Of a DNA stretch of 64,000 bases, positions 49,525-58,195 are shown piece after piece. The notes below the pieces were generated by a model. The model ran no database searches. It was not told where the DNA came from and saw only the letters and a program-made list of their open reading frames with translations. Numbering within the stretch: position 1 is the first letter of the stretch; the number at the start of each line of letters is the position of its first letter. The DNA comes from CAVVDY01 sp963819645 (GTDB taxonomy: Bacteria > Acidobacteriota > Terriglobia > Terriglobales > Acidobacteriaceae), in the NCBI GenBank assembly GCA_963819645.1, contig CAWFWZ010000012.1:1-64000 (forward strand), read 5' to 3'. The translations under genes and the position numbers were made by a program.

Positions 49525-50659
49525 GTGCGCATCGCCATCGATATTCGTCGCATCAGCGAGTTCGGACTCGGGACCTATACCCGCAACGCCATACGGACGC
49601 TCGCGCGACTCGATCACGACAACGAATACTTCCTGCTGGGGATTCCCGGAAAGCTCAGCGGCATTGAAGACCTGCCATCGAACTTTCACGACCATACCCA
49701 CTCACCCGAACGAGTTCTCGCTCGCCAGCTATCTCGAACTGCATCGCATTCTGAAGATCAACGGCTGCGACTTGCTGCATGTGCCGCATCTTTTCTGGAA
49801 GCCACAGGGCATCCCATGTCCTTACGTGGTCACGGTGCACGACTTGCTCGACCACATGTATCGCGCCAGCACCAGCTCCGAGTTGAAGCGGAGCATGCAC
49901 TTTCTGCTGACCAAGAGAGTGCTGCTCCGAGCTGCGAGAATCTTCGCGGTCAGTCACTTCTCGAAGAAAGACACGGAGAGCTACTTCAATGTTCCGGGCG
50001 ACAAGATTGAGGTCATCTACAACGCGCTCGACGAGCGCTTCAAGCAGGGCCACGCCGACGCTGCCGACCGCAAGTTCATCGCGCAACGATACCAGGTGAA
50101 TTACCCGTTTCTGCTTTACGCCGGCCGCATCAGCCCGCATAAGAACGTGGTCCGCATCATCGAGGCGTTCTCACTCCTCAAGAACCAACTGGTAGAAGAG
50201 GGCCGCTTCCCCGACCTGCGCCTCATCATTATTGGAGACGAGGTCTCACGTCATCCCGACTTGCGGCGCACCGTCATCAAGAGTCACATGCAGAATGACG
50301 TGCGCTTCCTGGGATTCGTGCCCATCGAGGTCCTGCGCATCTTCTACGACCAGGCCAAGATCTTTGTCTTCCCCTCGCTCTATGAGGGCTTTGGCCTGCC
50401 TCCTCTCGAGGCCATGGCACATGGCACGCCCGTGGTGACGAGCAACACGTCAGCCATTCCCGAAGTCGTCGGCAACGCTGCGGTCATGGTGAATCCGGAA
50501 AATGTGTTCGACATCCAGCGAGCGCTTTATCGCGTGCTGCTCGACCAGAATTTGCGTGAGAAGCTGAAGTGCCGTGGCGCCGAGCAGGCGCAGAAGTTCT
50601 CGTGGGATGAGAGCGTCAGCCGGATGCTCAGGGTCTATCACGAGGTTGCACAAATCTAA
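49525..50659 (+). CDS. Glycosyltransferase family 4, frameshifted
   Basis: About 378 aa from GTG 49525; TACACT (49514-49519) lies five bases before it, so the message is probably leaderless. The opening MRIAIDIRRISEFGLGTYTRNAIRTL is typical of GT4 enzymes of the mannosyltransferase type. One base must be changed near 49700 to join SNFHDHT to NEFSLASYLELHRIL. The donor domain is intact: LLYAGRISPHKNVVRIIEAF, RFLGFVPIEVLRIFYDQA, and VFPSLYEGFGLPPLEAMAHGTPVV with the ExxxxxxE site. It follows the RMD1 gene by 40 bases. Probably envelope or exopolysaccharide synthesis. Confidence 0.9.
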
Positions 50660-50815
50660 AGCGCTGCTGCGAGGTCATTTGCGTGGGGTGCAACGCTCCC
50701 GGGTCCAGCAACATTCCTGTCACGAATCGAATGACATCTTTAGGGCATCGCCCCGGACTGGCCACGCTTCTAACTCTATATACGTTGGAGCTGGCCGAGA
50801 CTCGGGAGACCGTTC

Positions 50816-51598
50816 ATGGGGAAGGATTGCGGAAGATTTTTTGTGCTGTGTATGGCGGTGGCGCTTATGTTGCCGACCGCCGCTGCGCAAACCGCCACTT
50901 CGCTGAGCCTTCCTGACATCGTGAGCCGAATGCACACGGCCGAGAGCGCAGAACAGAATCGCCCCGCCTACAGTTTGCTTCGGCAGTATCGCTTGTCGGG
51001 CGCCGATCCCAAGGTCGCGACGTCGCAGGTTCTGGCCGAAGTCGATTACGTTCCACCCTCGCGCAAGGATTTTTCGATTCGCAAAGCGGAAGGCAACGAG
51101 CGGGGCGAGAGCATCGTGCGTCGCGTGCTCCAGCACGAAGCCAATATGGCGAAGGGCTCGGTGCACTCCGATTTCTGTACCGATAACTATGACTTCGCTC
51201 TGCTCGGACAAGAGACACTCAATGGCAGGCCGATGTATGTTCTTCAGTTAAAGCCGAAGCACGATGCGGTCGAGTTGCTGCGCGGCAAAGCATGGGTCGA
51301 CGCTGAGAGTTTTCTGGTCGTAAGAGCTGAAGGGCAACCCGCGAAGAATCCGTCGTGGTGGATCAAGGACCTCAATGTTGCAATCGACTATGGTCGCGCC
51401 GACGGAGTTTGGCTTCCCTTGGCTACCCGCGCGACCGCCGATCTAAGGCTGGTGGGAACGCATACTTTGACCTCCAAAGACCTGGAAGTTCACGCGGCGA
51501 CTGAGAACGCGAAGCTCTCGCCTGCGCCGGCGCGTAGTAATCGCCCGCATCGGACGAGAAACTCCGCGGCCGAAGCTGGCGTCTGGGTTTCGCGGTAA
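50816..51598 (+). CDS. LolA-like outer-membrane lipoprotein-sorting-type protein
   Basis: 260 aa with a signal peptide (FFVLCMAVALMLPTAAAQ). The body matches the periplasmic half of the gene at 25954 in order: YRLSGADPKVATSQVLAEVDY, KDFSIRKAEGNERGESIVRRVL, YVLQLKPKHDAVELLRGKAWVDAE, and the shared QPAKNPSWWIKD. Both are two members of one paralogous family. The LolA-like fold binds lipid or lipoprotein acyl chains. The C-terminal 30 residues are basic and disordered. No lolCDE or lolB is near. Confidence 0.8.
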   Translation: MGKDCGRFFVLCMAVALMLPTAAAQTATSLSLPDIVSRMHTAESAEQNRPAYSLLRQYRLSGADPKVATSQVLAEVDYVPPSRKDFSIRKAEGNERGESIVRRVLQHEANMAKGSVHSDFCTDNYDFALLGQETLNGRPMYVLQLKPKHDAVELLRGKAWVDAESFLVVRAEGQPAKNPSWWIKDLNVAIDYGRADGVWLPLATRATADLRLVGTHTLTSKDLEVHAATENAKLSPAPARSNRPHRTRNSAAEAGVWVSR

Positions 51599-51762
51599 GT
51601 TCTCAATCCCAACCCTGCCCGTGGCGATCCCAAAATCTATGCATCTTTGCGGCACGACTTTTGTGTCTTCTAGCGGAGACAATGTAGACTTCTCCTCGCA
51701 TTCACTTCCATCTGATGCGCCAGACGACCGGCGCACAGCACTCTGATGTGCAGGAGGCTGCC

Positions 51763-52044
51763 GTGACGCATTACCTCGTTGCCATGGGACTGTTTGGGAT
51801 CCTTCGCTTCGCCATCTTTGGTTTGATCATTGGCGCGCTGGCGAAGTTCTTCATGCCCGGGAAAGATCCCGGCGGGTTCTGGATCACCATGCTGCTGGGC
51901 ATGGCCGGTTCGCTGATTGCTACCTGGATCCTCCAGAAGATGGGCCACTATCAGGAAGGCCAGACGGCAGGCTGGATCGCGTCCTTCTTCGGCGCGATTT
52001 TGCTGCTGCTGATTTACCGGATGTTCAAGGGAAAGACAACGTAG
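51763..52044 (+). CDS. GlsB/YeaQ/YmgE-family membrane protein
   Basis: 93 aa from GTG 51763, chosen because GCAGGAGG lies five bases before it. Three helices with the family's glycine pattern are seen: FGLIIGALAKFFMPGKDPGGF, WITMLLGMAGSLIATWIL and WIASFFGAILLLLIYRMF. The GKDPGG loop is the family hallmark. These are small stress-associated inner-membrane proteins of unknown mechanism. Confidence 0.92.
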   Translation: MTHYLVAMGLFGILRFAIFGLIIGALAKFFMPGKDPGGFWITMLLGMAGSLIATWILQKMGHYQEGQTAGWIASFFGAILLLLIYRMFKGKTT

Positions 52045-52231
52045 GTTTGGCTCCCCGGGTTCGGCTCGCTACCTTCGTCGTGATCTGCAAACGAGGCGCT
52101 TTGGCTTGTCCGCTCGCCGCGGGACTGGTAGGAGCCTGCTCGATTCGAGCTATCATCTATAGAGGGCCTTCATCGCCTCGAGGGATGGCATAGTCACGCT
52201 GCACACGAAGAAGCCAAATAAGATCCTGCTG

Positions 52232-53368
52232 GTGCGCTTCAGCGCCTTGGGCGACGTTATTCAGACGTTGCCCATCCTCAGCATGCTGCGCGACGGCTTC
52301 CCTGGCGCCAAGATCGGTTGGGCCATCGACACCGAGCTGGCGCCTGCCATCGAAGGCCATCCCGCTCTCGATTACCTTCACCGCTGCTCGCGCCGCAGTT
52401 GGTCGCGCGCGCTGAGCAATCCCGCAAAGTGGGCGCAGACCTATGGCGAGTTCCAGGCATTCATCGGCGACATCCGTTCTGTCGGATACGATGTCGCGGT
52501 CGATGTGCAGGGACTGTTCAAGACCGCTCTGGTTCCATACCTTGCCGGAATCAAGCGCCGCATCGGATACCGTCATGGCCGCGAGTTCAGCAGCATGTTC
52601 TATACCGAGCGCTTCCTGGATCGCGATGAATACTTCGATCCCACGGTTTCGCACTTGCAGCACATGGCGGAGCTGGCGCACAGCATCGGAGCAGGCGAGG
52701 TTCGCCAGACCATTGAGCCGCCTCGCGTCACTGATGCCGCGCGTGAACATGTTGCTGAGTTGCTGAACAGAGCGTTCTCGAACGATGCGCCAATCGTCGC
52801 CATCGCTCCCGCGACGCAGTGGGTAAGCAAGATGTGGCCAGTGGAGCACTGGAGCGCGCTGCTGCGACAGGTCCTGCAGGAAACCGATCTCAACTTAGTC
52901 GTGCAAGGCTCGGCAGCCGATGCCACAGTCGGCGAACAGATTCTGCGCGGATTTTCGCCCACACAAATTGAGGGCAGGGTCTGCAATCTTTTCGGGAAGC
53001 TTCCGATTGCGGAGATGTACGCTTTGTACGAGCGAGTGCAGGTCGCCGTCGGGTCCGACAGCGCTCCGCTGCACATTGCCGGAGCAATGCGGGTGCCGGT
53101 GCTCATCGGGATTTACGGGCCAACCGGCTATCGGCGCACGCCTCCGATCGGCAGCCCGCATATCAAGCTGTTCTCCACCGAGGGCGAGCTGCCATGCCAG
53201 CCCTGCCATAAGCGAGTGTGCCCGCTCGGCACCACCGAGTGCATGAAACGGATCACGCCCGGCGACGTGTTCGGGGCCGTGCTGGAGGGGCTGCGTCAAG
53301 CCGAGATCGCGTTCGCGCACAAGGGCCCGGATGTGATTCCAGCCGGCCGGCTGGTCTCGCTACAATAG
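52232..53368 (+). CDS. Lipopolysaccharide heptosyltransferase-type glycosyltransferase (GT9)
   Basis: At least 378 aa. The frame's first usable start, GTG 52232, cuts through the first beta strand; codons before it spell KILLVRFSALGDVIQTLP, which belongs to the protein. An ATG at 52185 with one base missing just after it would give the full N-terminus. Further motifs are VDVQGLFKTALVPYLAGIKRRIGY, IAPATQWVSKMWPVEHW, LVVQGSAAD and the donor site VGSDSAPLHIAGAMRVPVLIGIYGPT. Cysteines PCQPCHKRVC are usual in this family. It adds heptose to the inner core of lipopolysaccharide and is the first of three closely packed genes. Confidence 0.9.
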   Translation: MRFSALGDVIQTLPILSMLRDGFPGAKIGWAIDTELAPAIEGHPALDYLHRCSRRSWSRALSNPAKWAQTYGEFQAFIGDIRSVGYDVAVDVQGLFKTALVPYLAGIKRRIGYRHGREFSSMFYTERFLDRDEYFDPTVSHLQHMAELAHSIGAGEVRQTIEPPRVTDAAREHVAELLNRAFSNDAPIVAIAPATQWVSKMWPVEHWSALLRQVLQETDLNLVVQGSAADATVGEQILRGFSPTQIEGRVCNLFGKLPIAEMYALYERVQVAVGSDSAPLHIAGAMRVPVLIGIYGPTGYRRTPPIGSPHIKLFSTEGELPCQPCHKRVCPLGTTECMKRITPGDVFGAVLEGLRQAEIAFAHKGPDVIPAGRLVSLQ

Positions 53369-53381
53369 TCGCGATATACAT

Positions 53382-53999
53382 ATGTTGAACTTCGCCAAAC
53401 TCGCTGCCGCTGAACTTCATCGCGAGCCCTTCGAGTATCTGCTGGTGGATGATGTCTTGAATGACGATTGCAAAGCTGGCATCGCTCGAGACTTTCCGCA
53501 GATCGAGAAGAAAGGCAGCCACCCTTTGTCGCGCCTGAGCTACGGTTCGTCGTTCAAGCAACTGACAGACGAACTATTCGGTCCGGAATTTGCATCGGTC
53601 GTGGCTGCAAAATTCAGTCTCGATCTCAGCTCCTATCCCACGATGATCACCGTACGCGGCTGGTCCGATCCGGGCGATGGGCAGCTCCACACCGACTCGA
53701 AAGACAAGCTCATCACCGTGTTGTTGTATCTCAATCCCGAGTGGAACACCGAGGGTGGCCGCCTGCGCCTGCTGCGCTCCAAGAACGTCGAAGACTACGT
53801 CGCCGAGGTCCCGCCGACCATGGGCAGCATGGTCATCTTCAAACGCTGCGATCATTCATGGCATGGCTTTCCCCCCTTCGAAGGCAAGCGTATGAGCTTG
53901 CAGATGAACTGGGTGAAGAGCGACAGCTATCGCCGCAAAGAGCGTTTCCGCCACGAGATCAGCTCATTCATGAAGAGTCTGGTCGGCCGAACAACGTAA
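53382..53999 (+). CDS. 2-oxoglutarate/Fe(II)-dependent oxygenase
   Basis: 205 aa. The iron triad is His103 and Asp105 in QLHTDSKDK with His161 in HSWHGF, and Arg170 in GKRMSLQ holds 2-oxoglutarate. The fold is the prolyl-hydroxylase-like double-stranded helix (LITVLLYLNPEWNTEGGRLRLL). TACAAT at 53360 precedes the ATG by about 16 bases. It sits 14 bases after the heptosyltransferase and 2 bases before the GT2 gene, so it is part of the same unit. A sugar or lipid of the lipopolysaccharide core is a reasonable substrate, but this is inference. Confidence 0.9.
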   Translation: MLNFAKLAAAELHREPFEYLLVDDVLNDDCKAGIARDFPQIEKKGSHPLSRLSYGSSFKQLTDELFGPEFASVVAAKFSLDLSSYPTMITVRGWSDPGDGQLHTDSKDKLITVLLYLNPEWNTEGGRLRLLRSKNVEDYVAEVPPTMGSMVIFKRCDHSWHGFPPFEGKRMSLQMNWVKSDSYRRKERFRHEISSFMKSLVGRTT

Positions 54000-54001
54000 T
54001 C

Positions 54002-54838
54002 ATGCAACCGTCCGCCGCGAACCCGGCAGCAGCAGCTTCATCTCCATCGAACGCGACCAAGACGGGCGGGCCGCCGCTATCGGCTACGATCGTCGCGCGC
54101 AACGAAGAAGGGACAATCGGCCAGGTGCTCGCCGCAGTCAGCGAGATAGCGGACGAGGTCGTCTTCCTCGACAGCGGCTCCAGCGATGGCACGCCTGAAA
54201 TCGCGAAGAGCTTCGGCGTTCGCTTCTATCACCAGGATTGGCTTGGGTACGCCGAGCAGAAGAACACAGCTATCGACCTCGCAACCGGTGAGTGGATCAT
54301 CAGCCTCGATGCTGATGAAGTACTGACGCCGGCGCTTACCGCAGAGATTCGCGAACTCATGCAGCGCGGTGTTCCTGACGACATAGCCGGATTCCGCATT
54401 CCGCGAGTCCTGTACATCGGAGACACGCCAGTTCGCGGGGGCGGCTTCTATCCCGACGCGCAACTACGTCTCATTCGCAAAGGTAGAGGACAGTTTCAAC
54501 CCCGCATCGTGCACGAGTCCATCAAGGTCGACGGTAAAGTTCAGCAACTGAAGCACGACATGTTGCACTACGCCTACACCGACATCGCGCAATTCGCCGA
54601 AACCATGGACCACTACGCGAAGCTGAGCGCGCAACATTATTTCGATACAGGCTACACCTGGTGGCAAGCGAGTCGCTTAGCCGAAATCGCGAAGCCGGCA
54701 TGGACGTTCTTCTACCGCCAGATCGTTCGCGGCGGAATCTTCCTCGGCCCGCTCTGCTGGAAGCTGAACGTCATCTACGCTGGGTACGTGCGCAAGAAGG
54801 TGAAGTACCTGAGGGAACTCGCAAAGGGTCACTCCTAG
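54002..54838 (+). CDS. Glycosyltransferase family 2 (WaaE/KdtX-like)
   Basis: 278 aa from ATG 54002, two bases after the oxygenase stop, so translation is likely coupled. After a Ser/Ala-rich leader come LSATIVARNEEGTIGQVLAAV, FLDSGSSDGTPEIAKSFG, QKNTAIDLATGEWIISLDADE (the DxD metal site) and GGGFYPDAQLRLIRKGRGQF. The C-terminal RQIVRGGIFLGPLCWKLNVIYAGY is a membrane-associated helix. The pattern is that of WaaE-type enzymes that add glucose to the inner-core heptose. This fits the heptosyltransferase at the head of the unit. Confidence 0.92.
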   Translation: MQPSAANPAAAASSPSNATKTGGPPLSATIVARNEEGTIGQVLAAVSEIADEVVFLDSGSSDGTPEIAKSFGVRFYHQDWLGYAEQKNTAIDLATGEWIISLDADEVLTPALTAEIRELMQRGVPDDIAGFRIPRVLYIGDTPVRGGGFYPDAQLRLIRKGRGQFQPRIVHESIKVDGKVQQLKHDMLHYAYTDIAQFAETMDHYAKLSAQHYFDTGYTWWQASRLAEIAKPAWTFFYRQIVRGGIFLGPLCWKLNVIYAGYVRKKVKYLRELAKGHS

Positions 54839-54880
54839 ATCTTTATTTCCTCTCGCGTGACACTCGTTCGAAATGGCGGT

Positions 54881-55402
54881 TCAGTGGCTGGCAAAATTCG
54901 AAGCGGTAATCTCGTACACGATGTTGGCTCCGCCGCGCGGGTCAGGCCTGGAGCCAGCCAGAATTCCCCCGATCTTCTCTACCGCCCGGCGAGAGCGGAG
55001 ATTCTGCGGCCCGATAACAAAGATCACCGAGTCCACAAATTGAAACGCGTGCTCGATCATGAGTCGTTTCATCTCACCGTTGTATGCGCCTCCCCAGTGC
55101 GACCTCGCGAGGAATGTCCAACCAATTTCTATTTCGCTCTGGTTTGAATCGTGTACATGAAATCGGGAAGATCCGATGACCGCGCCGGTAGCGGCGTCAG
55201 TAGCGATCAACGCTCCGCCGGATTCCAGCGCCTCGCGGAAAAACGCCGTGAAGACCTCTTCCTTGTAGCGATCGCTCGACGGATGCTGCTCCCAGACCAA
55301 CGGGTCCGAGGCGACGGCATAAAGCGCATCGAAGTCTTCGGCGCGCAACGGCCTGAGCTCGAGGAGAGCGCCTCTCAATGTGGGCTGTAGATCGAATGGC
55401 AT
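54881..55402 (-). CDS. GNAT acetyltransferase (RimJ/RimL-like)
   Basis: 173 aa. The pattern LRGALLELRPLRAEDFDALYAVASDP at the N-terminus, AVIGSSRFHVHD, EIEIGWTFLARSHWGGAYNGEMKRLMI and QNLRSRRAVEKIGGILAG follow the GNAT motifs, the last being motif B with the acetyl-CoA helix. Substrate could be a protein N-terminus or small amine. It is convergent with the GT2 gene. Confidence 0.9.
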   Translation of the reverse strand: MPFDLQPTLRGALLELRPLRAEDFDALYAVASDPLVWEQHPSSDRYKEEVFTAFFREALESGGALIATDAATGAVIGSSRFHVHDSNQSEIEIGWTFLARSHWGGAYNGEMKRLMIEHAFQFVDSVIFVIGPQNLRSRRAVEKIGGILAGSRPDPRGGANIVYEITASNFASH

Positions 55403-55509
55403 TGAGCTGAAATTACGCTCTTAGGCGGAGTTGCCCGTTTGCAGCCGCGCCAACTGAACTGGGGTGAAGCCAAAAAGCCAAAGGCCAAAAGCCAAAGGCG
55501 GAATTTTTT

Positions 55510-55929
55510 AGCTGCTGGACCTGTAAGCCGAATTCTGTTCCCGCCCTTGCGAGCAGGAGACGGTCATTCCTCTAGGCGACACATCACTGTGCCGCTCCAG
55601 CGACCTACCCGGAAGTTGTGGCGCACCGAGCCGGCACGCGCGTCCCGAGGGACGCTCCTCCCCTATTTGGTCTTGCTCCGTGTGGGGTTTTCCCTGCCAC
55701 CCCGATTACCCGGGGCGCGGTGCGCTCTTACCGCACCTTTTCACCCTTACCCTGATTGCTCAGGGCGGTATATTTTCTGTGGCACTTTCCGTCCACGGCG
55801 CTTGAACGCCGCTGCCCGGACGTTATCCGGCACACCGCTCTGTGGAGTTCGGACTTTCCTCTCCCCGCCTGCGCAGCCCAGCCGAAGCTGTCGTTCGCAG
55901 ACCGGCAGCGACCGTCCGGCCCAGCAGCT
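55510..55929 (-). ncRNA. rnpB: RNase P RNA, class A
   Basis: About 420 nt. The minus strand starts AGCTGCTGGGCCGGACGGTC and pairs with GGTCCAGCAGCT at its 3' end. It contains the universal blocks GAGGAAAGTCCGAACTCC (CR-I/P4 region), AAGGGTGAAAAGGTGCGGTAAGAGC, GACGGAAAGTGCCACAGAAA, and at the 3' side ACAGAATTCGGCTTACAGG. The RNA is the catalytic part of the enzyme that cuts 5' leaders from tRNA precursors. The open frames that run across this stretch on both strands are not genes. The 5' and 3' ends are inferred from the closing stem and may be off by a few bases. Confidence 0.95.
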
Positions 55930-55938
55930 AACAGAGCA

Positions 55939-55944
55939 ATTATA
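55939..55944 (-). promoter_or_regulatory. -10 box of rnpB
   Basis: A perfect TATAAT on the minus strand, nine bases before the first base of the RNA. No clear -35 box is visible at the right distance. Confidence 0.65.
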
Positions 55945-55989
55945 GATGCGCCGCATGGTGACGGCGTACCGCAATGCTGGCCGGGTGCA

Positions 55990-56400
55990 TCACTCGCAGA
56001 AGATCCGCACCTGCTTCTCATTTCCCTTGTCGATATCGATACACAGTTCGTTCAGCGCGGCATTTAACTTTTCGCCCTGCAGATTCGACAAAGCTTCCAG
56101 GTTCAGTCCTTTTTCATTCAGCCTTTGCACGACCTGTGCGGGCAGTACGCCGATCAATCCCGCGCCCGAGCGCACAAAGCTGAGCGGAACTTTCATATTG
56201 ACGTCTTTTTTCCCGGGAGCCTTCACCTCAATCCGCAAGTACTTTGGCGTGGTTGCGCCGGCCTTGCCCGCGCCCCCCGGGCTATCGCTCTCGGGCGGAT
56301 CTTTGACCGCTGCCAGTTTATCGAGCAGCCGCTCGGCGTCTTCCGACGTGATCTTGCCTGCGGCCAGCATCTCAAGCACTTTCCTGTTTTCGACTGTCAT
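55990..56400 (-). CDS. SHOCT-like protein, partner of the DUF2089 gene
   Basis: 136 aa, GGAGGAAAG before the ATG. The N-terminal 27 residues (TVENRKVLEMLAAGKITSEDAERLLDKL) are a SHOCT-like helical hairpin, resembling YvlB/LiaX-type N-termini. After a Gly/Pro linker comes a beta-alpha domain (YLRIEVKAP...VNMKVPLSFVRSGAGLIGVLP...LNEKGLNLEAL). It begins 18 bases after the DUF2089 stop, so the two are one operon. Possibly a sensory or effector partner of that regulator; the role is unproven. Confidence 0.8.
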   Translation of the reverse strand: MTVENRKVLEMLAAGKITSEDAERLLDKLAAVKDPPESDSPGGAGKAGATTPKYLRIEVKAPGKKDVNMKVPLSFVRSGAGLIGVLPAQVVQRLNEKGLNLEALSNLQGEKLNAALNELCIDIDKGNEKQVRIFCE

Positions 56401-56418
56401 GTGCTTTCCTCCAGGGAC

Positions 56419-56769
56419 TCAACCCAGTTTCTCCAGCGCTTCCTCCACCGTGATCTCGCCGCGTGCAAGCTGCTCCAACACATATTCCTGCGGAGACGGA
56501 GCCTGCAAGCTCTTGTCGAGTCGAGCCGCCACGGCATTCAAACGGTTCTTCACCGTCGGGTAACTGATCCCGAACAGCTCTTCCATCTTCTTGATCGAGC
56601 CGTGATGGCGGACGAAGGCCATCACGAACGCCTGGTCGTCGAGCGAAAGCTGGCACAAGGGCGACAGCTCAATTTCGCCTTCCAGGGCCAGATTGCACGT
56701 CGTACAGGCAAGCCGAGTGATCTTGAACCCACGATTGCATTCAGGACAGGTGGTTCTGGAGATTGCCAT
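56419..56769 (-). CDS. DUF2089 zinc-ribbon/helix-turn-helix protein, probable regulator
   Basis: 116 aa. Two Cys pairs (CPEC and CTTC) form an N-terminal zinc ribbon. The helix-turn-helix LDDQAFVMAFVRHHGSIKKMEELFGISYPTVKNRLNAV follows. A C-terminal hairpin (YVLEQLARGEITVEEALEKL) resembles that of its SHOCT-like partner, suggesting the two interact. The promoter upstream carries a perfect palindrome over its -35 box, a likely site of self-regulation. Confidence 0.88.
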   Translation of the reverse strand: MAISRTTCPECNRGFKITRLACTTCNLALEGEIELSPLCQLSLDDQAFVMAFVRHHGSIKKMEELFGISYPTVKNRLNAVAARLDKSLQAPSPQEYVLEQLARGEITVEEALEKLG

Positions 56770-56789
56770 AGATTTGAAGTCCCAAATGC

Positions 56790-56830
56790 ATAATGCTGAA
56801 TACTATTAAGATTGTCAAGTATAAACTTGA
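56790..56830 (-). promoter_or_regulatory. Promoter of the DUF2089 operon with overlapping palindromic operator
   Basis: On the minus strand TTGACA (56813-56818), a 17-base spacer and CATTAT (56790-56795) form a good sigma-70 promoter. A perfect palindrome TCAAGTATAAACTTGA (56815-56830, 6-bp arms) overlaps the -35 box. The surrounding 70 bases are markedly AT-rich in this GC-rich window. Confidence 0.7.
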
Positions 56831-56963
56831 TTTTATTAATATAAATGCTTACTAAGATTACTAAAATTAGCCTCTCTAGGACTTCGGGCGACGTGACGTG
56901 GGGCGACACGTCCGGTGGTACCCTGATTCCGGCCCCATGTTTTACCCTTTAGGCGAGAACGAT

Positions 56964-57347
56964 ATGCCTGAGCCAATAGCCCAATTCGCCGCTGCCAAGT
57001 ACATCAGCCTGGAAACTTTTCGCAAGACTGGAGTTGGCGTGCGCACCCCGGTATGGTTCGCGGCCGATCCCGCCGCACCCGACATTTTTTATCTCTACTC
57101 CGAGGCTGACGCCGGCAAAGTTAAGCGCATTCGCAATAATCCACACGTCCGTGTCGCACCCTGCGACATTCGCGGCAATGTACGCGGAGCGTGGGTCGAC
57201 GGGCAGGCCCGCATCATCGAAGGTGGCGAAGCCAACAAAGCTCAGGATCTGTTGCGCCAGAAGTATGGATGGATGAAGCGCATGGGCGACTTCTTCAGCC
57301 GGCTAATGGGACATAAGCAGACGCTGCTACAGATCAGCATAGGGTGA
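56964..57347 (+). CDS. PPOX-class (pyridoxamine phosphate oxidase fold) protein, F420/flavin-dependent type
   Basis: About 127 aa from ATG 56964. AAKYISLETFRKTGVGVRTPVWFA followed by IFYLYSEADAGKVKRIRNNPHVRVAPCD is the start of the TIGR03668/TIGR03666-like F420 or flavin-binding split barrel. GAWVDGQARIIEGG lies in the middle. Such proteins reduce small molecules with F420H2 or FMN. The cofactor here is not certain. Confidence 0.87.
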   Translation: MPEPIAQFAAAKYISLETFRKTGVGVRTPVWFAADPAAPDIFYLYSEADAGKVKRIRNNPHVRVAPCDIRGNVRGAWVDGQARIIEGGEANKAQDLLRQKYGWMKRMGDFFSRLMGHKQTLLQISIG

Positions 57348-57548
57348 GCGGCGTGCTGAGTCTTTCCGCCTCAGGCCGCTTGTATCAGTCGACCGAGATC
57401 TGCCACTTTTCGATTACAACTGAAGGTTGTATTCGCAATCGGGAATCATGAATGATTACACGCCGCTCATTTCTTACACTGACAGGTGGCGCGATGCTGA
57501 TGACGTACGCGCACCGCTGTGCCGCTGACGCAGCCTGCGGTACCTCCC

Positions 57549-58178
57549 ATGCTTGACCACATCCTGCTAGGTTGCAGCGATCTCGATGCTGGCATCGCGT
57601 TCGTCGAACTGCACACGGGAGTTGCAGCTGTCGTCGGAGGTGTGCATCCTGGCCGCGGCACGCGCAATGCGCTGCTTTCTCTGGGCAAGATGCACTACCT
57701 GGAAATCATCGCTCCGGATCCGGCGCAGTCGAGCCTCGCGGCTGGCCCATCGTCGATGCTCGGCAAGCTGCGACACCTGGATAAGCCGCGAATTATCACC
57801 TGGGCCGCCCATACCAGCGATATCGAAGCATTGGCTGCACAGCTGCGCAAAGCTGGCGTTGCGTTTAGTGGACCCACTCCAGGCTCGCGCAAGCGGCCCG
57901 ATGGCCGCCTATTGAGCTGGCAGACGCTGAACCCGGAGAATGATCGCGATGGATTGCTTCCCTTTTTTATTCAGTGGGGAGCCGGCTCAATACATCCTTC
58001 GATTGACGCGCCTGCGGGATGCCGTTTGAATCGCTTCGGCGCGACAAGTCATAATCCGCGCGAACTGTCAGCCACTTATCAACAGCTTGGCCTTGAGGTA
58101 CAAGTCAAACAAGACCAGAAATCCGCGCTGCACGCAGAAGTCGTCGGTCCCGGTGCCAAGCTGAGACTGAGTTCGTAA
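57549..58178 (+). CDS. VOC-family protein, Glyoxalase_3-like
   Basis: 209 aa from ATG 57549; GTG 57519 is an alternative but the fold starts with MLDHILLGCSDLDAGIAFVE. Family features are GGVHPGRGTRNALLSLGKMHYLEIIAPDP and KRPDGRLLSWQTLNPEND, then a second half-module from FFIQWG and ATSHNPRELSATYQQLGLEV. Two VOC halves in one chain. Substrate unknown. Confidence 0.85.
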   Translation: MLDHILLGCSDLDAGIAFVELHTGVAAVVGGVHPGRGTRNALLSLGKMHYLEIIAPDPAQSSLAAGPSSMLGKLRHLDKPRIITWAAHTSDIEALAAQLRKAGVAFSGPTPGSRKRPDGRLLSWQTLNPENDRDGLLPFFIQWGAGSIHPSIDAPAGCRLNRFGATSHNPRELSATYQQLGLEVQVKQDQKSALHAEVVGPGAKLRLSS

Positions 58179-58195
58179 GCTGTATCCGGTGAGAA

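Noticed and set aside
55439..55945. Long open frames on both strands across 55440-56020
   Set aside because: They lie on the RNase P RNA, whose conserved blocks and closing stem are all present.
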